DNA from: Treponema sp. | Lineage (GTDB): Bacteria; Spirochaetota; Spirochaetia; Treponematales; Treponemataceae | Direction: 5' to 3' | DNA: 64,000 bases | Assembly: GCA_017525605.1 (NCBI GenBank) | Contig: JAFXSM010000027.1 | Span: 1 to 64,000, forward strand | In this document: positions 8,781 to 16,246 of the stretch, one piece after another | Position numbering within the stretch: position 1 is the first letter of the stretch | How the letters are laid out: each line of letters opens with the position of its first letter | Program-made: the position numbers and the translations under genes | Notes under the pieces: generated by a model | Told to the model about the DNA's origin: nothing | The model's database searches: none | What the model saw: the letters and a program-made list of their open reading frames with translations, nothing else

Positions 8781-9316
8781 GTTTCGGCATATTTAGCTTT
8801 AACCATTTCATCAGTCTTGGCCAACAATTTCTTGTAGCTTTCCATAGTGTCAACAATCTGCCAAAGAACTTCTGCAAGTTTCTTTTGTTCATCTAATTCC
8901 GGCAAATTGAATTTCAATTCTTTTAAGTCACGCCAATTGATAGTTGGAGAAAGCGAACCTACAGAAATTTTAATTGCTGCATCAAGAAAATAATCAGACG
9001 CAATAAAAAGTGGAAAGAAGTCTTTATCAATAACATCTTCTTTTGGACGTAATACCATTCCATGGGCAGAAAAAATTCCATCAAATGGAGCAATTGCAAC
9101 TTTCTTTTGATAAGCTCGTCGTTTTCCAAAAAGCACATCGCCTTTTTTCATTATGAGTTTATCACCAATTGGGGCAACTTCTGAACCGAATCTACTTACT
9201 TTAAATGTTCCTGAATCAAGATGCTCTAGTCCTAAATAATGTTCTTTATCTGATTCAACAGGTTTCTTTTTTTCGGTGCTATTAATTGCAATATCGTCAA
9301 ATCTATATTCTGCCAT
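8765..9316 (-). CDS. hsdS: Type I specificity subunit, 5' half (first TRD)
   Basis: 183 residues: one target-recognition domain (KKGDVLFGKRRAYQKKVA, SVGSLSPTINWRDLKELKF) plus the first spacer helix (LPELDEQKKLAEVLWQIVDT). HsdS normally has two such TRD-spacer units in one chain and chooses the DNA site for both methylation and cleavage. The frame stops at TAA inside CTAAAATAAAAAAAG, exactly where the second unit begins in the -1 frame. Half-length HsdS proteins can dimerise in some systems, so this half may be functional by itself. It starts 10 bases after hsdM. Confidence 0.85.
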   Translation of the reverse strand: MAEYRFDDIAINSTEKKKPVESDKEHYLGLEHLDSGTFKVSRFGSEVAPIGDKLIMKKGDVLFGKRRAYQKKVAIAPFDGIFSAHGMVLRPKEDVIDKDFFPLFIASDYFLDAAIKISVGSLSPTINWRDLKELKFNLPELDEQKKLAEVLWQIVDTMESYKKLLAKTDEMVKAKYAETMILK

Positions 9317-9325
9317 TCTTGTATC

Positions 9326-10810
9326 CTAAATAAGTGTCTGGAGTTCTGTCAAACAATCATTCATTTTTACAGATGCTTCTTTCCAATCTGTAAAACATTC
9401 CTTCAAAGTTTTATCATCTGGAACTGTAGTTATTTCTTCCGGTTTTACATAAAGAGGTATTGAAAGACTAAAGTTATTTTTCTTTACATCTTCAATAGTT
9501 ACAACTTTTGCAAAATGCTCATCATCTTTGTAAGCGTTATAAGCATTTGCTATTTTAGAAATATGTCCGTCTTCAAGATAACTTTCTGCATTTTTTCTTG
9601 TTGCTTCGTTTACTGCATTTATAAAAAGAATCTGTCCACGTTTAGAAACTTCCTTGTTCTTCTTACAAATCAAAATACAAGCTTCCATCGGTGAGTTATA
9701 AAAAAGATTTGCAGCAAGTCCAATTACACAATCAATCAAATCACTTTTTATAAGTTCTTCACGAATAGTTTTTTCTTCATCACGGAACAATATTCCATGA
9801 GGTAAAAGGACAGCACATCGTCCTGTATCATCTTTTAAGCTTTTAAGAATATGCTGAATAAAAGCATAGTCGGCTCTTCCCTGTGGAGGAGTACCTAAAA
9901 AGTTTCTTCCGTAACGATCACTTTCAAACGCGCTTCTATCCCATTGCTTAATAGAGTAAGGAGGATTAGCCAAACAAATATCAAACTTTTTAAGCTGATT
10001 GTTTTCCAAGAATGCCGGACTTTTCAATGTGTCATCATTAATAATTTCAAAATCTTTAATGCCATGCAAAAATAGATTCATCTTTCCAATAGAAGCAGAA
10101 AGAGCATTTATTTCCTGACCATATAATTTTACGTTTCGCCATTCTTTTTTATTCTGCTGCAAATATGCAATAGAACTAATAAGCATTCCGGCACTACCAC
10201 AAGTTGGGTCATAAATTGATTCCCCGCTTTGTGGCTTTAAGATTTCTGTCATCAAATGAACAACAGTTCTGTTTGTATAAAATTCCTGTGCAGTATGGCC
10301 TGAATCATCTGCGAACTGTTTTATAAGATATTCGTATCCCTGACCAAGTTCATCTTCCGGGCAGTTTTCAAGACTTAGAGTTTTACTAGAAAAATGTTCA
10401 ATCAAATCTTTTAATAGTCTGTCAGGCAATCTGTTTTTATTGGTCCAGGCAGCATCACCAAAAATACCTTCAAGCTTTTCAGAGTTTGCATTTTCTATTG
10501 CTTTAAAAGCCTCAACTAAAGCTTTACCGATATTTTCAGATTTTGTGCGGACATCATTCCAATGATATCCTTTTGGTATCATAAAGTTATGATATTCAGG
10601 AAGACCCGCAAGTTCTGCATCTCCATCAGTTTCTTCCAAAGCCATTGAAGTTTCTTCATCATAAACATCACTCAAACGCTTAAAGAATAAAAGAGGAAAA
10701 ATATATTGTTTGTAAGCGCCAGCATCAATCTTAGTTCTAAGTAATACTGCAGAATGCCAGAGATATTTTTCAAGTTCATCAAGGGGAATTCTATTTGTTT
10801 TCTTAGCCAT
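9326..10810 (-). CDS. hsdM: Type I DNA adenine methyltransferase, M subunit (second copy)
   Basis: 494 residues. SAM-binding motif I is YDPTCGSAGM (about 200-209) and the catalytic motif IV is NPPY (about 282-285), the N6-adenine methylase pattern. The usual FYTPR before motif I reads FYTNR. The ATG at 10810 overlaps the stop of the upstream hsdM (ATGGCTAA) and has GGAGGA 8 bases before it. It is clearly divergent from its neighbour rather than a recent duplicate. It could form a mixed M1-M2-S methylase, or one copy could serve each HsdS half. Confidence 0.92.
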   Translation of the reverse strand: MAKKTNRIPLDELEKYLWHSAVLLRTKIDAGAYKQYIFPLLFFKRLSDVYDEETSMALEETDGDAELAGLPEYHNFMIPKGYHWNDVRTKSENIGKALVEAFKAIENANSEKLEGIFGDAAWTNKNRLPDRLLKDLIEHFSSKTLSLENCPEDELGQGYEYLIKQFADDSGHTAQEFYTNRTVVHLMTEILKPQSGESIYDPTCGSAGMLISSIAYLQQNKKEWRNVKLYGQEINALSASIGKMNLFLHGIKDFEIINDDTLKSPAFLENNQLKKFDICLANPPYSIKQWDRSAFESDRYGRNFLGTPPQGRADYAFIQHILKSLKDDTGRCAVLLPHGILFRDEEKTIREELIKSDLIDCVIGLAANLFYNSPMEACILICKKNKEVSKRGQILFINAVNEATRKNAESYLEDGHISKIANAYNAYKDDEHFAKVVTIEDVKKNNFSLSIPLYVKPEEITTVPDDKTLKECFTDWKEASVKMNDCLTELQTLI

Positions 10811-12305
10811 TAATAAATCCTCCCTCAATCAAAAGTTTCTTCATTTTTTCTTCGTTCTCTTGAACTTCTTTTACAGCTTCAAAATATTCCTTTTTCACTT
10901 TTTCAACATCTATTGCTTCTTCAGGCTTTTTTTCAATGTAATTGCTAACGCTAAGCGAATAATCTTTTTGCCTGATTTCATCAAGGTTTACAACTTTTAC
11001 TTTTTCAATTACATCTTCATATTTTTTATACAGTTCAAAAACTTCCTGAATGTTTTCTTCAGTCATTATGTTTTGAGCACGCATTGGTGTATAAATACTT
11101 TCTGCATTGATAAGGCAGATTCTTCCTTTGTGAGTATGGTCTTTATTATTATTCAAAAGAAGAATACAGGCAGAAACACCAGTAGAATAAAATACACCGC
11201 CAACGAGAGTAATTACACATTCAAGCTTATCACTTTCTATGAGAGCTTTACGGATTTCACCTTCTTTTCCAGTGCTTCTAAAAAGAACTCCTTGAGGAAG
11301 GACAACAGCACATCTTCCGTTTTCTTTATTCATGGATGCAACCATGTGCTGAAGCCAGGCAAAGTCTCCATTACTATCACTTGGGCATCCCCAAAGATTT
11401 CTTCCATATCGGTCATTTAAGAAAACTTCTGCTCCCCAGTTCTCAAGAGAAAATGGAGGATTTGCAATTACACAATTAAAAGTCTTTAATTTGTTATTTT
11501 CAATAAACAATGGAGTTCTAAGAGTATCAGCCTGGCCAATAGTAAAATCCCTTGCTCCATGTAAGAAAAGATTCATTCTTGCGATTGCAGATGTAGAAAG
11601 ATTGTTTTCCTGTCCAAAAATTTTTCCATAAGTTTGTTTATTGTTATTGATATGATGAATAGCCTCAATGAGCATACCACCAGTTCCACAAGCTGGGTCA
11701 TAAACAGTTTCCCCAGGCTTTGGATCCATCAGCATAACAAGCAGTTTTACAATAGAACGAGGAGTATAGAATTCACCAGCATTTTTCTTAGAAAGGTCCG
11801 CAAACTTTTTGATAAGAAACTCGTAAGCATCTCCCATTACATCAGCAGAATAATTATTGTTTCCTACCTTTATTTTAGAAAAATGCTCTACAAGATTTTT
11901 TAGTCTAGCATCATCAAGCTTAGTTTTATCAGTCCAGTTAGCATCATCAAAACTACTAAATACACCAGAAAGAGTATCAGGATTATTCTGCTCAATGCCA
12001 GTCATAGCATCAACAATAGCTTTGCCAACATTTTCAGACTTTTCCCTAACATCATTCCAATGACAACCTTCCGGAATTACAAAACTATGATATTCTGGTA
12101 ATGAAGCAAGTTCTTCATCACCTTCAGTTTCTTTTAATGCCTGTACAGTTTCTTCATCATAGACATCTGAAATACGTTTAAAGAAAAGAATCGGTGTTAT
12201 ATAACTTTTAAACTCATCCTGATTTATTGGGCCTCGTAAAATATTACAGCCTTCATAGAGATGATTAAATAATTGCTGGCTAGTAGTTTGCTCGTTGTCT
12301 GACAT
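10803..12305 (-). CDS. hsdM: Type I DNA adenine methyltransferase, M subunit (first copy)
   Basis: 500 residues, with motif I YDPACGTGGM (about 202-211), motif IV NPPF (about 282-285) and the canonical FYTPR. It is the first gene of the operon. The -10 box TATAAT lies only about 13 bases upstream of the ATG, and a 15-bp palindrome fills the space between, so the leader must be very short and any protein on the palindrome would block transcription. N-terminal halves of the two HsdM proteins are alignable by eye (PILFFKRISDVYDEET and PLLFFKRLSDVYDEET). Confidence 0.93.
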   Translation of the reverse strand: MSDNEQTTSQQLFNHLYEGCNILRGPINQDEFKSYITPILFFKRISDVYDEETVQALKETEGDEELASLPEYHSFVIPEGCHWNDVREKSENVGKAIVDAMTGIEQNNPDTLSGVFSSFDDANWTDKTKLDDARLKNLVEHFSKIKVGNNNYSADVMGDAYEFLIKKFADLSKKNAGEFYTPRSIVKLLVMLMDPKPGETVYDPACGTGGMLIEAIHHINNNKQTYGKIFGQENNLSTSAIARMNLFLHGARDFTIGQADTLRTPLFIENNKLKTFNCVIANPPFSLENWGAEVFLNDRYGRNLWGCPSDSNGDFAWLQHMVASMNKENGRCAVVLPQGVLFRSTGKEGEIRKALIESDKLECVITLVGGVFYSTGVSACILLLNNNKDHTHKGRICLINAESIYTPMRAQNIMTEENIQEVFELYKKYEDVIEKVKVVNLDEIRQKDYSLSVSNYIEKKPEEAIDVEKVKKEYFEAVKEVQENEEKMKKLLIEGGFING

Positions 12306-12324
12306 ATCCTAATCTAGGATTATA
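12306..12324 (-). promoter_or_regulatory. Promoter -10 with overlapping palindromic operator of the type I operon
   Basis: On the minus strand TATAAT (12319-12324) is followed by the dyad ATCCTA-GAT-TAGGAT (12306-12320), which ends one base before the hsdM start codon. The dyad overlaps the -10, the expected transcription start and the AGGA that would serve as ribosome site. No good -35 is visible. Confidence 0.55.
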
Positions 12325-12349
12325 GCATACTTTTGTTAAAATTTGTAGA

Positions 12350-12625
12350 TGAGGGCAAGGAATCCAAGTAGCTTGGTCGTGTTCCAACGGCGAAACGTTG
12401 GGCCAAGTCTAGAAATGAAACGTCTGGTCAATCCAACAGAATGTTGGCAGGGATGCAATGGCTGGGCGTTGCTCGGAGGTACAGCAGAGTGAAACGGGCT
12501 GTTGAAAATCGAAAAAGCGATTAGGGAAATAAAAAAAGCTAACCCCAGGGGCAAAGGATTCTAAGCGTTTCGCTTACTCCCAGTCGGGAACCCAGCCTGT
12601 TTCCTTCACGAGTTAGCATTTTTTG
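12350..12625 (+). ncRNA. Large structured RNA candidate
   Basis: About 275 bases without a convincing gene form a dense series of hairpins: CCAAG-TAG-CTTGG (12364-12376), CCAACG/CGTTGG with loop GCGAAA (12384-12401), CCAAC/GTTGG (12433-12447), GCAATG/CGTTGC (12455-12472), CAGC/GCTG (12482-12502) and AATCG/CGATT (12507-12522). A domain closed by GCTAAC/GTTAGC (12538-12617) with flanking A7 and T6 runs comes last. Purine-rich loops suggest plus-strand RNA. The last domain would terminate in either direction. Candidates to test are HEARO/omega-RNA relatives or a retron-like RNA; I cannot assign a family. Confidence 0.5.
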
Positions 12626-12663
12626 CATTATGGGAATGTACAGACAAAAAAATCAATCAGGAT

Positions 12664-12945
12664 TTATCTCTCCCACCCAATATCCTTTCTCTTAATCTGC
12701 TTCTTCGGATTCTTTTCCTCCAGCTGTCTTTGATACTCAGCAATCTGTTCTGTAAACTTATCCTGAATAGCCTTAGTGGAATTTGCAAAGGCTGAAACAA
12801 TCTGCTTTTTTATCAATCTTTTTTCTTCGGCATTTCCAGTATCATAAATGAATAAAATTTATTTTCTTTAGCGTTAGGAATTGTAAATGTGCGATAGCTA
12901 ACTCTAGAAAAGGTCTGACCGACATCTGTCGTTGTAAGCTTTTAA
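12664..12945 (-). pseudogene. Decayed gene remnant, unknown family
   Basis: Two minus-strand frames continue each other across a frameshift near 12850. The first gives VSYRTFTIPNAKENKFYSFM. The second gives YDTGNAEEKRLIKKQ, continues as a charged helix and ends in KRKDIGWER. No start is present. The product family is not recognised. It lies between the structured RNA and the housekeeping genes and looks like island debris. Confidence 0.45.
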
Positions 12946-12993
12946 TTATCTTTTATCAGTATAGCCTGATTATTTACTTAGACACAGAAGGAT

Positions 12994-13209
12994 ATGGTGA
13001 ATAAAAATCAGAATTTTGTTCATTTATATCCTTTTTGTGTTTATCCAAGCCTCGATTTGAAAATCACTTCCAAAAGCGATAGGACTGTCTTTTCTCATCA
13101 AACAAAAATCTCCCAGAAAACAGTCGCATACTCTTTCGAAAATGCGCTTAAAAAATCCCTTCCGCTTCTAGCAGAGAAATCGGAAGGGGAAATCAGAACC
13201 GAGCAATAA
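12994..13209 (+). CDS. Small ORF of uncertain reality
   Basis: 71 codons starting ATGGTGAAT, preceded by AGAAGGAT. The product has no recognisable domain or membrane segment and overlaps, in antisense, the last codons of the small minus-strand ORF at 13168-13311. It may be spurious. Confidence 0.2.
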   Translation: MVNKNQNFVHLYPFCVYPSLDLKITSKSDRTVFSHQTKISQKTVAYSFENALKKSLPLLAEKSEGEIRTEQ

Positions 13210-13311
13210 TTTAGCCTTTAAGTTGATGACTTCTGCTCGTCCTTGGGAAATCCCCTGTGATAATCCATGCTGAACACCATTGTTCCAGTATGTTTTAAAA
13301 AGTCCGCTCAT
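13168..13311 (-). CDS. 47-aa ORF resembling the C-terminal tail of Rpn-type nucleases
   Basis: It starts at an ATG with GGAGG eight bases upstream and encodes MSGLFKTYWNNGVQHGLSQG followed by ISQGRAEVINLKAKLLL. The G-x-x-x-G helix resembles tails of PD-(D/E)XK Rpn/transposase-like proteins common in Treponema. The body of such a protein is absent, so it is a remnant or a short independent peptide. Confidence 0.35.
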   Translation of the reverse strand: MSGLFKTYWNNGVQHGLSQGISQGRAEVINLKAKLLLGSDFPFRFLC

Positions 13312-13398
13312 TTTTAAGCCTCCTGTTTTCTGTTGCGTTTGAATATATTATGGTTTCATAATGGTTTCAACAAACAAAATTTCAGGAGCGAATAAAAC

Positions 13399-13758
13399 AT
13401 GATTCAGATTTTCGGAACTAACAAATCTTTTGATACAAAAAGCGCGCAGAGATTTTTCAAGGAGAGGCGGATTGATTTTCAGTTCGTCGATTTGAAGGAA
13501 AAGGAGATGAGCGAAGGGGAGTTCAGCTCGGTCGTGGGCGCGATTGCCAAAAAGGAAGGCGGACGTGCTAGCGCGATTGAGGCGATGACTGACAAGAACT
13601 CCAAGGATTATGCGTCGATTGCGTATCTTGACGACAGCGAGAAAGAGCAGAAGCTTTTTGAGAACCAGGCAAAACTTTTGAAACTGCCTGTCTGCAGAAA
13701 CGGTAAGACTGATGCTACTGTCGGAATTGCAGAGGAAACTTGGAAAAGCTGGAAATAG
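13399..13758 (+). CDS. ArsC/Spx-family thioredoxin-fold protein lacking the catalytic cysteine
   Basis: 119 residues with the ArsC/YffB layout: an N-terminal beta strand, helix and FQFVDLKEKE, and a C-terminal KLLKLPVCRNGKTDATVGI. Where the family has G-x-x-x-C-D-T, this protein has GTNKSFDT, so the redox or arsenate-binding cysteine is Phe11. The only cysteine is Cys98 in LPVCRNG. It has AGGAGCG before the ATG. Arsenate reduction by the usual mechanism is therefore unlikely; a binding or regulatory role is possible. Confidence 0.75.
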   Translation: MIQIFGTNKSFDTKSAQRFFKERRIDFQFVDLKEKEMSEGEFSSVVGAIAKKEGGRASAIEAMTDKNSKDYASIAYLDDSEKEQKLFENQAKLLKLPVCRNGKTDATVGIAEETWKSWK

Positions 13759-13762
13759 ATTT

Positions 13763-14314
13763 TCAAACTTGTTCGAAATTCCTCACAATTTTGTATTCCT
13801 CAATCAAATTTTCCAGCGTGAACTTTGCGTTTGCGGGGCTTGTGCTTGGAAGGCATGTGCAGGTAAGGTCGAATTGCTTTTCGTAAGAATCGCAGTGCTT
13901 TTTCCAGAGAGCCGCCGCAGTTTTTCCTGTGAAAAAGACATTGCGGATTTTTGAATTCGCTAAAATCTCGGAAAAGTCGTTCGGAACTTCTTTTTTTATC
14001 GAAGAATCGGCGGCGCCTTCAATCTGGCAGCTTGCGAGGACATCCCAAAGTGCGATGTTGTGGCGTAAAAGAAAATCTTTCCGCTCGGTGATTGCGGATT
14101 CTGTGTCCGCGTCATTGTTCGGAAGAGAAAGCGTCTCGCCGAAGACTTTTGGAAGGACTTTCCAGAACCTGTTTTGCGGGTGCATATAGTAAAAGCCGAG
14201 CTGCCTGCTTGCTGGGGACGGCATTGTGCCGAGAATAAGCACGGTGCTTTCCGGCGACCAGATAGGCGAGAGCTGATGCGTGACGAGCGATGTCTTTTTA
14301 GTTGTCTTTTCCAT
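13763..14314 (-). CDS. DNA-deoxyinosine (hypoxanthine) glycosylase, UDG superfamily family 6
   Basis: 183 residues. LILGTMPSPASRQLGFYYMH followed by PQNRFWKVL is the active-site region of the hypoxanthine-DNA glycosylase branch of the UDG superfamily. A C-terminal LPSTSPANA corresponds to the DNA-intercalating motif II. It excises deaminated adenine from DNA. It ends 4 bases from the stop of the convergent ArsC-like gene and starts 50 bases from the divergent dut gene. Confidence 0.82.
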   Translation of the reverse strand: MEKTTKKTSLVTHQLSPIWSPESTVLILGTMPSPASRQLGFYYMHPQNRFWKVLPKVFGETLSLPNNDADTESAITERKDFLLRHNIALWDVLASCQIEGAADSSIKKEVPNDFSEILANSKIRNVFFTGKTAAALWKKHCDSYEKQFDLTCTCLPSTSPANAKFTLENLIEEYKIVRNFEQV

Positions 14315-14350
14315 ATTTCATTCCCACTATTTTACGCTTTATTTTTCCGC

Positions 14351-14356
14351 TATAAT
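14351..14356 (+). promoter_or_regulatory. dut promoter -10, apparently leaderless
   Basis: TATAAT ends 8 bases before the dut ATG, and no Shine-Dalgarno sequence lies between, so transcription should start at or next to the start codon. The -35 is weak. Confidence 0.5.
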
Positions 14357-14364
14357 TTTCTGCT

Positions 14365-14805
14365 ATGAATACTGTTGAAATAAAATGTTTGGCGCAAGAC
14401 GGCGCGAAAATCCCTGAATACAAGACTGCGGGTGCTGCCGGTTGTGATGTCTGCGCTTTTTTGCCTGAGGATGTAATCATAAAGAGCGGAATGCGGGCGA
14501 TGATTCCGACCGGGCTTTCTTTTTCTATTCCTGAGGGCTTTGAGATTCAGGTGCGCCCTCGCTCTGGATTGGCTTCTAAAAACGGAGTCACCGTTCTGAA
14601 CACGCCGGGAACAATCGATTCGGATTACAGGGGCGAGGTGAAGGTGATTCTGATAAACTTCGGGAGCGAGGATTTTGTCGTGAAAAACGGCGAGAGAATC
14701 GCGCAGCTCGTTGTTGCCCCTGTCACTGTGGGGAAATTTGTCAGCGTGGATTTTCTTGATGAAACTGAACGCGGTTCTGGTGGGTTCGGTTCTACCGGAA
14801 AATAA
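14365..14805 (+). CDS. dut: dUTP diphosphatase (dUTPase)
   Basis: 146 residues, the usual trimeric dUTPase length, with the five motifs in order: [44 protein letters not shown] and [10 protein letters not shown]. It hydrolyses dUTP to dUMP, keeping uracil out of DNA and supplying thymidylate synthesis. It heads a plus-strand run (dut, lptF, lptG, tgt, HEAT gene). Its role neighbours that of the divergent base-excision glycosylase. Confidence 0.96.
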   Translation: MNTVEIKCLAQDGAKIPEYKTAGAAGCDVCAFLPEDVIIKSGMRAMIPTGLSFSIPEGFEIQVRPRSGLASKNGVTVLNTPGTIDSDYRGEVKVILINFGSEDFVVKNGERIAQLVVAPVTVGKFVSVDFLDETERGSGGFGSTGK

Positions 14806-14814
14806 TTTTCAGAA

Positions 14815-16236
14815 ATGAAATTTTTTGAGAATCTGAAATCAAAAATCAATCAAAAATACAAGAATTCTCGTCTTGAAGTTTTCAACCGCCATGTCCATGC
14901 CCTTTACCTTTATTACAAGCATGTCTGGCGGCTGAGTTCCGCGCACGCATACATCAACTCGTTTTTTAAGGCTCTCGTTCAGGAGATTCAGAAATTCAAT
15001 CTTCTGAATTACATATTCGCTTTTTTTGCGTTCGTCCTTTCAAAACTCGGATTCAAGAAACTCTCCGAGAAAACGAAATTCTTCATGCAGGAGAAAGACG
15101 AGAGGAACGGCGGAATTCCCGGCGTGAACCGTCATGTAATCGTCCGCTATCTTTTCAAGGAGCTTTTCCTTTATTTCTTCATCGCGTTTCTTTTTTTCTT
15201 CATGATTTTCTTTGTGAACCAGATTCTTCTTGTCGCGGAGAACATCCTGAAAAAACACGTTCCGATTATGGACGTGATGAGGCTCATAACTTATTCGCTT
15301 CCGATGGTCATCGCGCAGTCGGCACCGTTCGCCACGCTCGTCGGGTTCCTGATGTGCCTCGGCCGCCTTGCCACTGACAACGAGGTTCTGATTCTCCGCG
15401 CGTCGGGGCTCGGCTACAAAATCATCCTGATTCCTGTCATCATGCTCGGAATATTGATTTCGATAGCGTCGTTTTTCGTGAACGATTATCTTCTGCCGCT
15501 CGGAACTCTCAAGTACAACAGGCTCTACCGCACAATCCTAACGTCGAATCCTGCCGTTGAGCTTGAGTCGAATTCAGTTAAGAGGACGAGCGACAAGACG
15601 CTCGTGATAGGGCAGGTTGACGGAGACGATGTGAGCGACCTGATTTTCTTCGACACCGACTCGGACGGAAAGCCGAGAATCATAGTTTCGGACAAATCCG
15701 TGGTGAAAAAGGCGAAGGAATCGGGCGTTCTTATGAAGCTCATAATGAACAATTCTTCCGTGATGTTCTTCGACACGAACGAGAAAAAGACTTTCGACTT
15801 CATGATTTCGGAGGACATGGAGATGAACATCTTCGAGTCCTCGCTCGGCAACGTGAACAGGAAGACAAGCCCGCGCGAGATGACTTCTTACGATTTGTAC
15901 AAAAAGATAAAGACGATGGAAAACGATGAGAACGTGACGAAAAAATCGATGAACCAGCACAAGCTCGAATTCAACAAGAAATTTTCCATGCCGTTCGGCT
16001 CGTTCTTCTTCGCGATTCTTGCTCTTCCGCTCGCGCTTCTGTTCGGAAAGCACAATGGTCAGACAATCGGGCTGATTTTCGGGCTGTTCATTTCGGTGCT
16101 TTATTGGGCAATCAGCATTGTCGGTCAGATTTTCTCTTCAAGGAGCGGAAGCCACGGTGTCATAACGATGTGGCTGCCAGATTTTCTTATCGGCTTCATG
16201 GGAATTCTCTTTTTCATAAAGCTTTTGAGGAGATAG
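14815..16236 (+). CDS. lptF: LPS export permease LptF (YjgP/YjgQ family) with N-terminal extension
   Basis: 473 residues with the family layout: two N-terminal transmembrane helices (starting VIVRYLFKELFLYFFIAFLF), a periplasmic beta-jellyroll (about 240-370) and C-terminal helices (FFFAILALPLALLFGKHNGQ). The usual length is about 360; here some 100 residues precede the first canonical helix and include a hydrophobic stretch, NLLNYIFAFFAFVLSKLGF. With LptG and LptB it extracts lipid from the inner membrane for transport to the outer membrane. The start has only a weak ribosome site. Confidence 0.88.
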   Translation: MKFFENLKSKINQKYKNSRLEVFNRHVHALYLYYKHVWRLSSAHAYINSFFKALVQEIQKFNLLNYIFAFFAFVLSKLGFKKLSEKTKFFMQEKDERNGGIPGVNRHVIVRYLFKELFLYFFIAFLFFFMIFFVNQILLVAENILKKHVPIMDVMRLITYSLPMVIAQSAPFATLVGFLMCLGRLATDNEVLILRASGLGYKIILIPVIMLGILISIASFFVNDYLLPLGTLKYNRLYRTILTSNPAVELESNSVKRTSDKTLVIGQVDGDDVSDLIFFDTDSDGKPRIIVSDKSVVKKAKESGVLMKLIMNNSSVMFFDTNEKKTFDFMISEDMEMNIFESSLGNVNRKTSPREMTSYDLYKKIKTMENDENVTKKSMNQHKLEFNKKFSMPFGSFFFAILALPLALLFGKHNGQTIGLIFGLFISVLYWAISIVGQIFSSRSGSHGVITMWLPDFLIGFMGILFFIKLLRR

Positions 16237-16246
16237 CGAAGTCAGA

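Noticed and set aside
9326..12305. Assembly duplication of hsdM
   Set aside because: The two genes share motifs but differ along their length, including FYTPR versus FYTNR, so they are real divergent genes.
12336..12554. A 72-codon minus-strand ORF over the structured RNA region
   Set aside because: It crosses all hairpins, has no ribosome site and low-quality composition; the pairing pattern explains the sequence better.
15574..16053. Long antisense frames within lptF, lptG, tgt and the HEAT gene
   Set aside because: These arise from codon bias of the real genes; none has a ribosome site or a recognisable domain.
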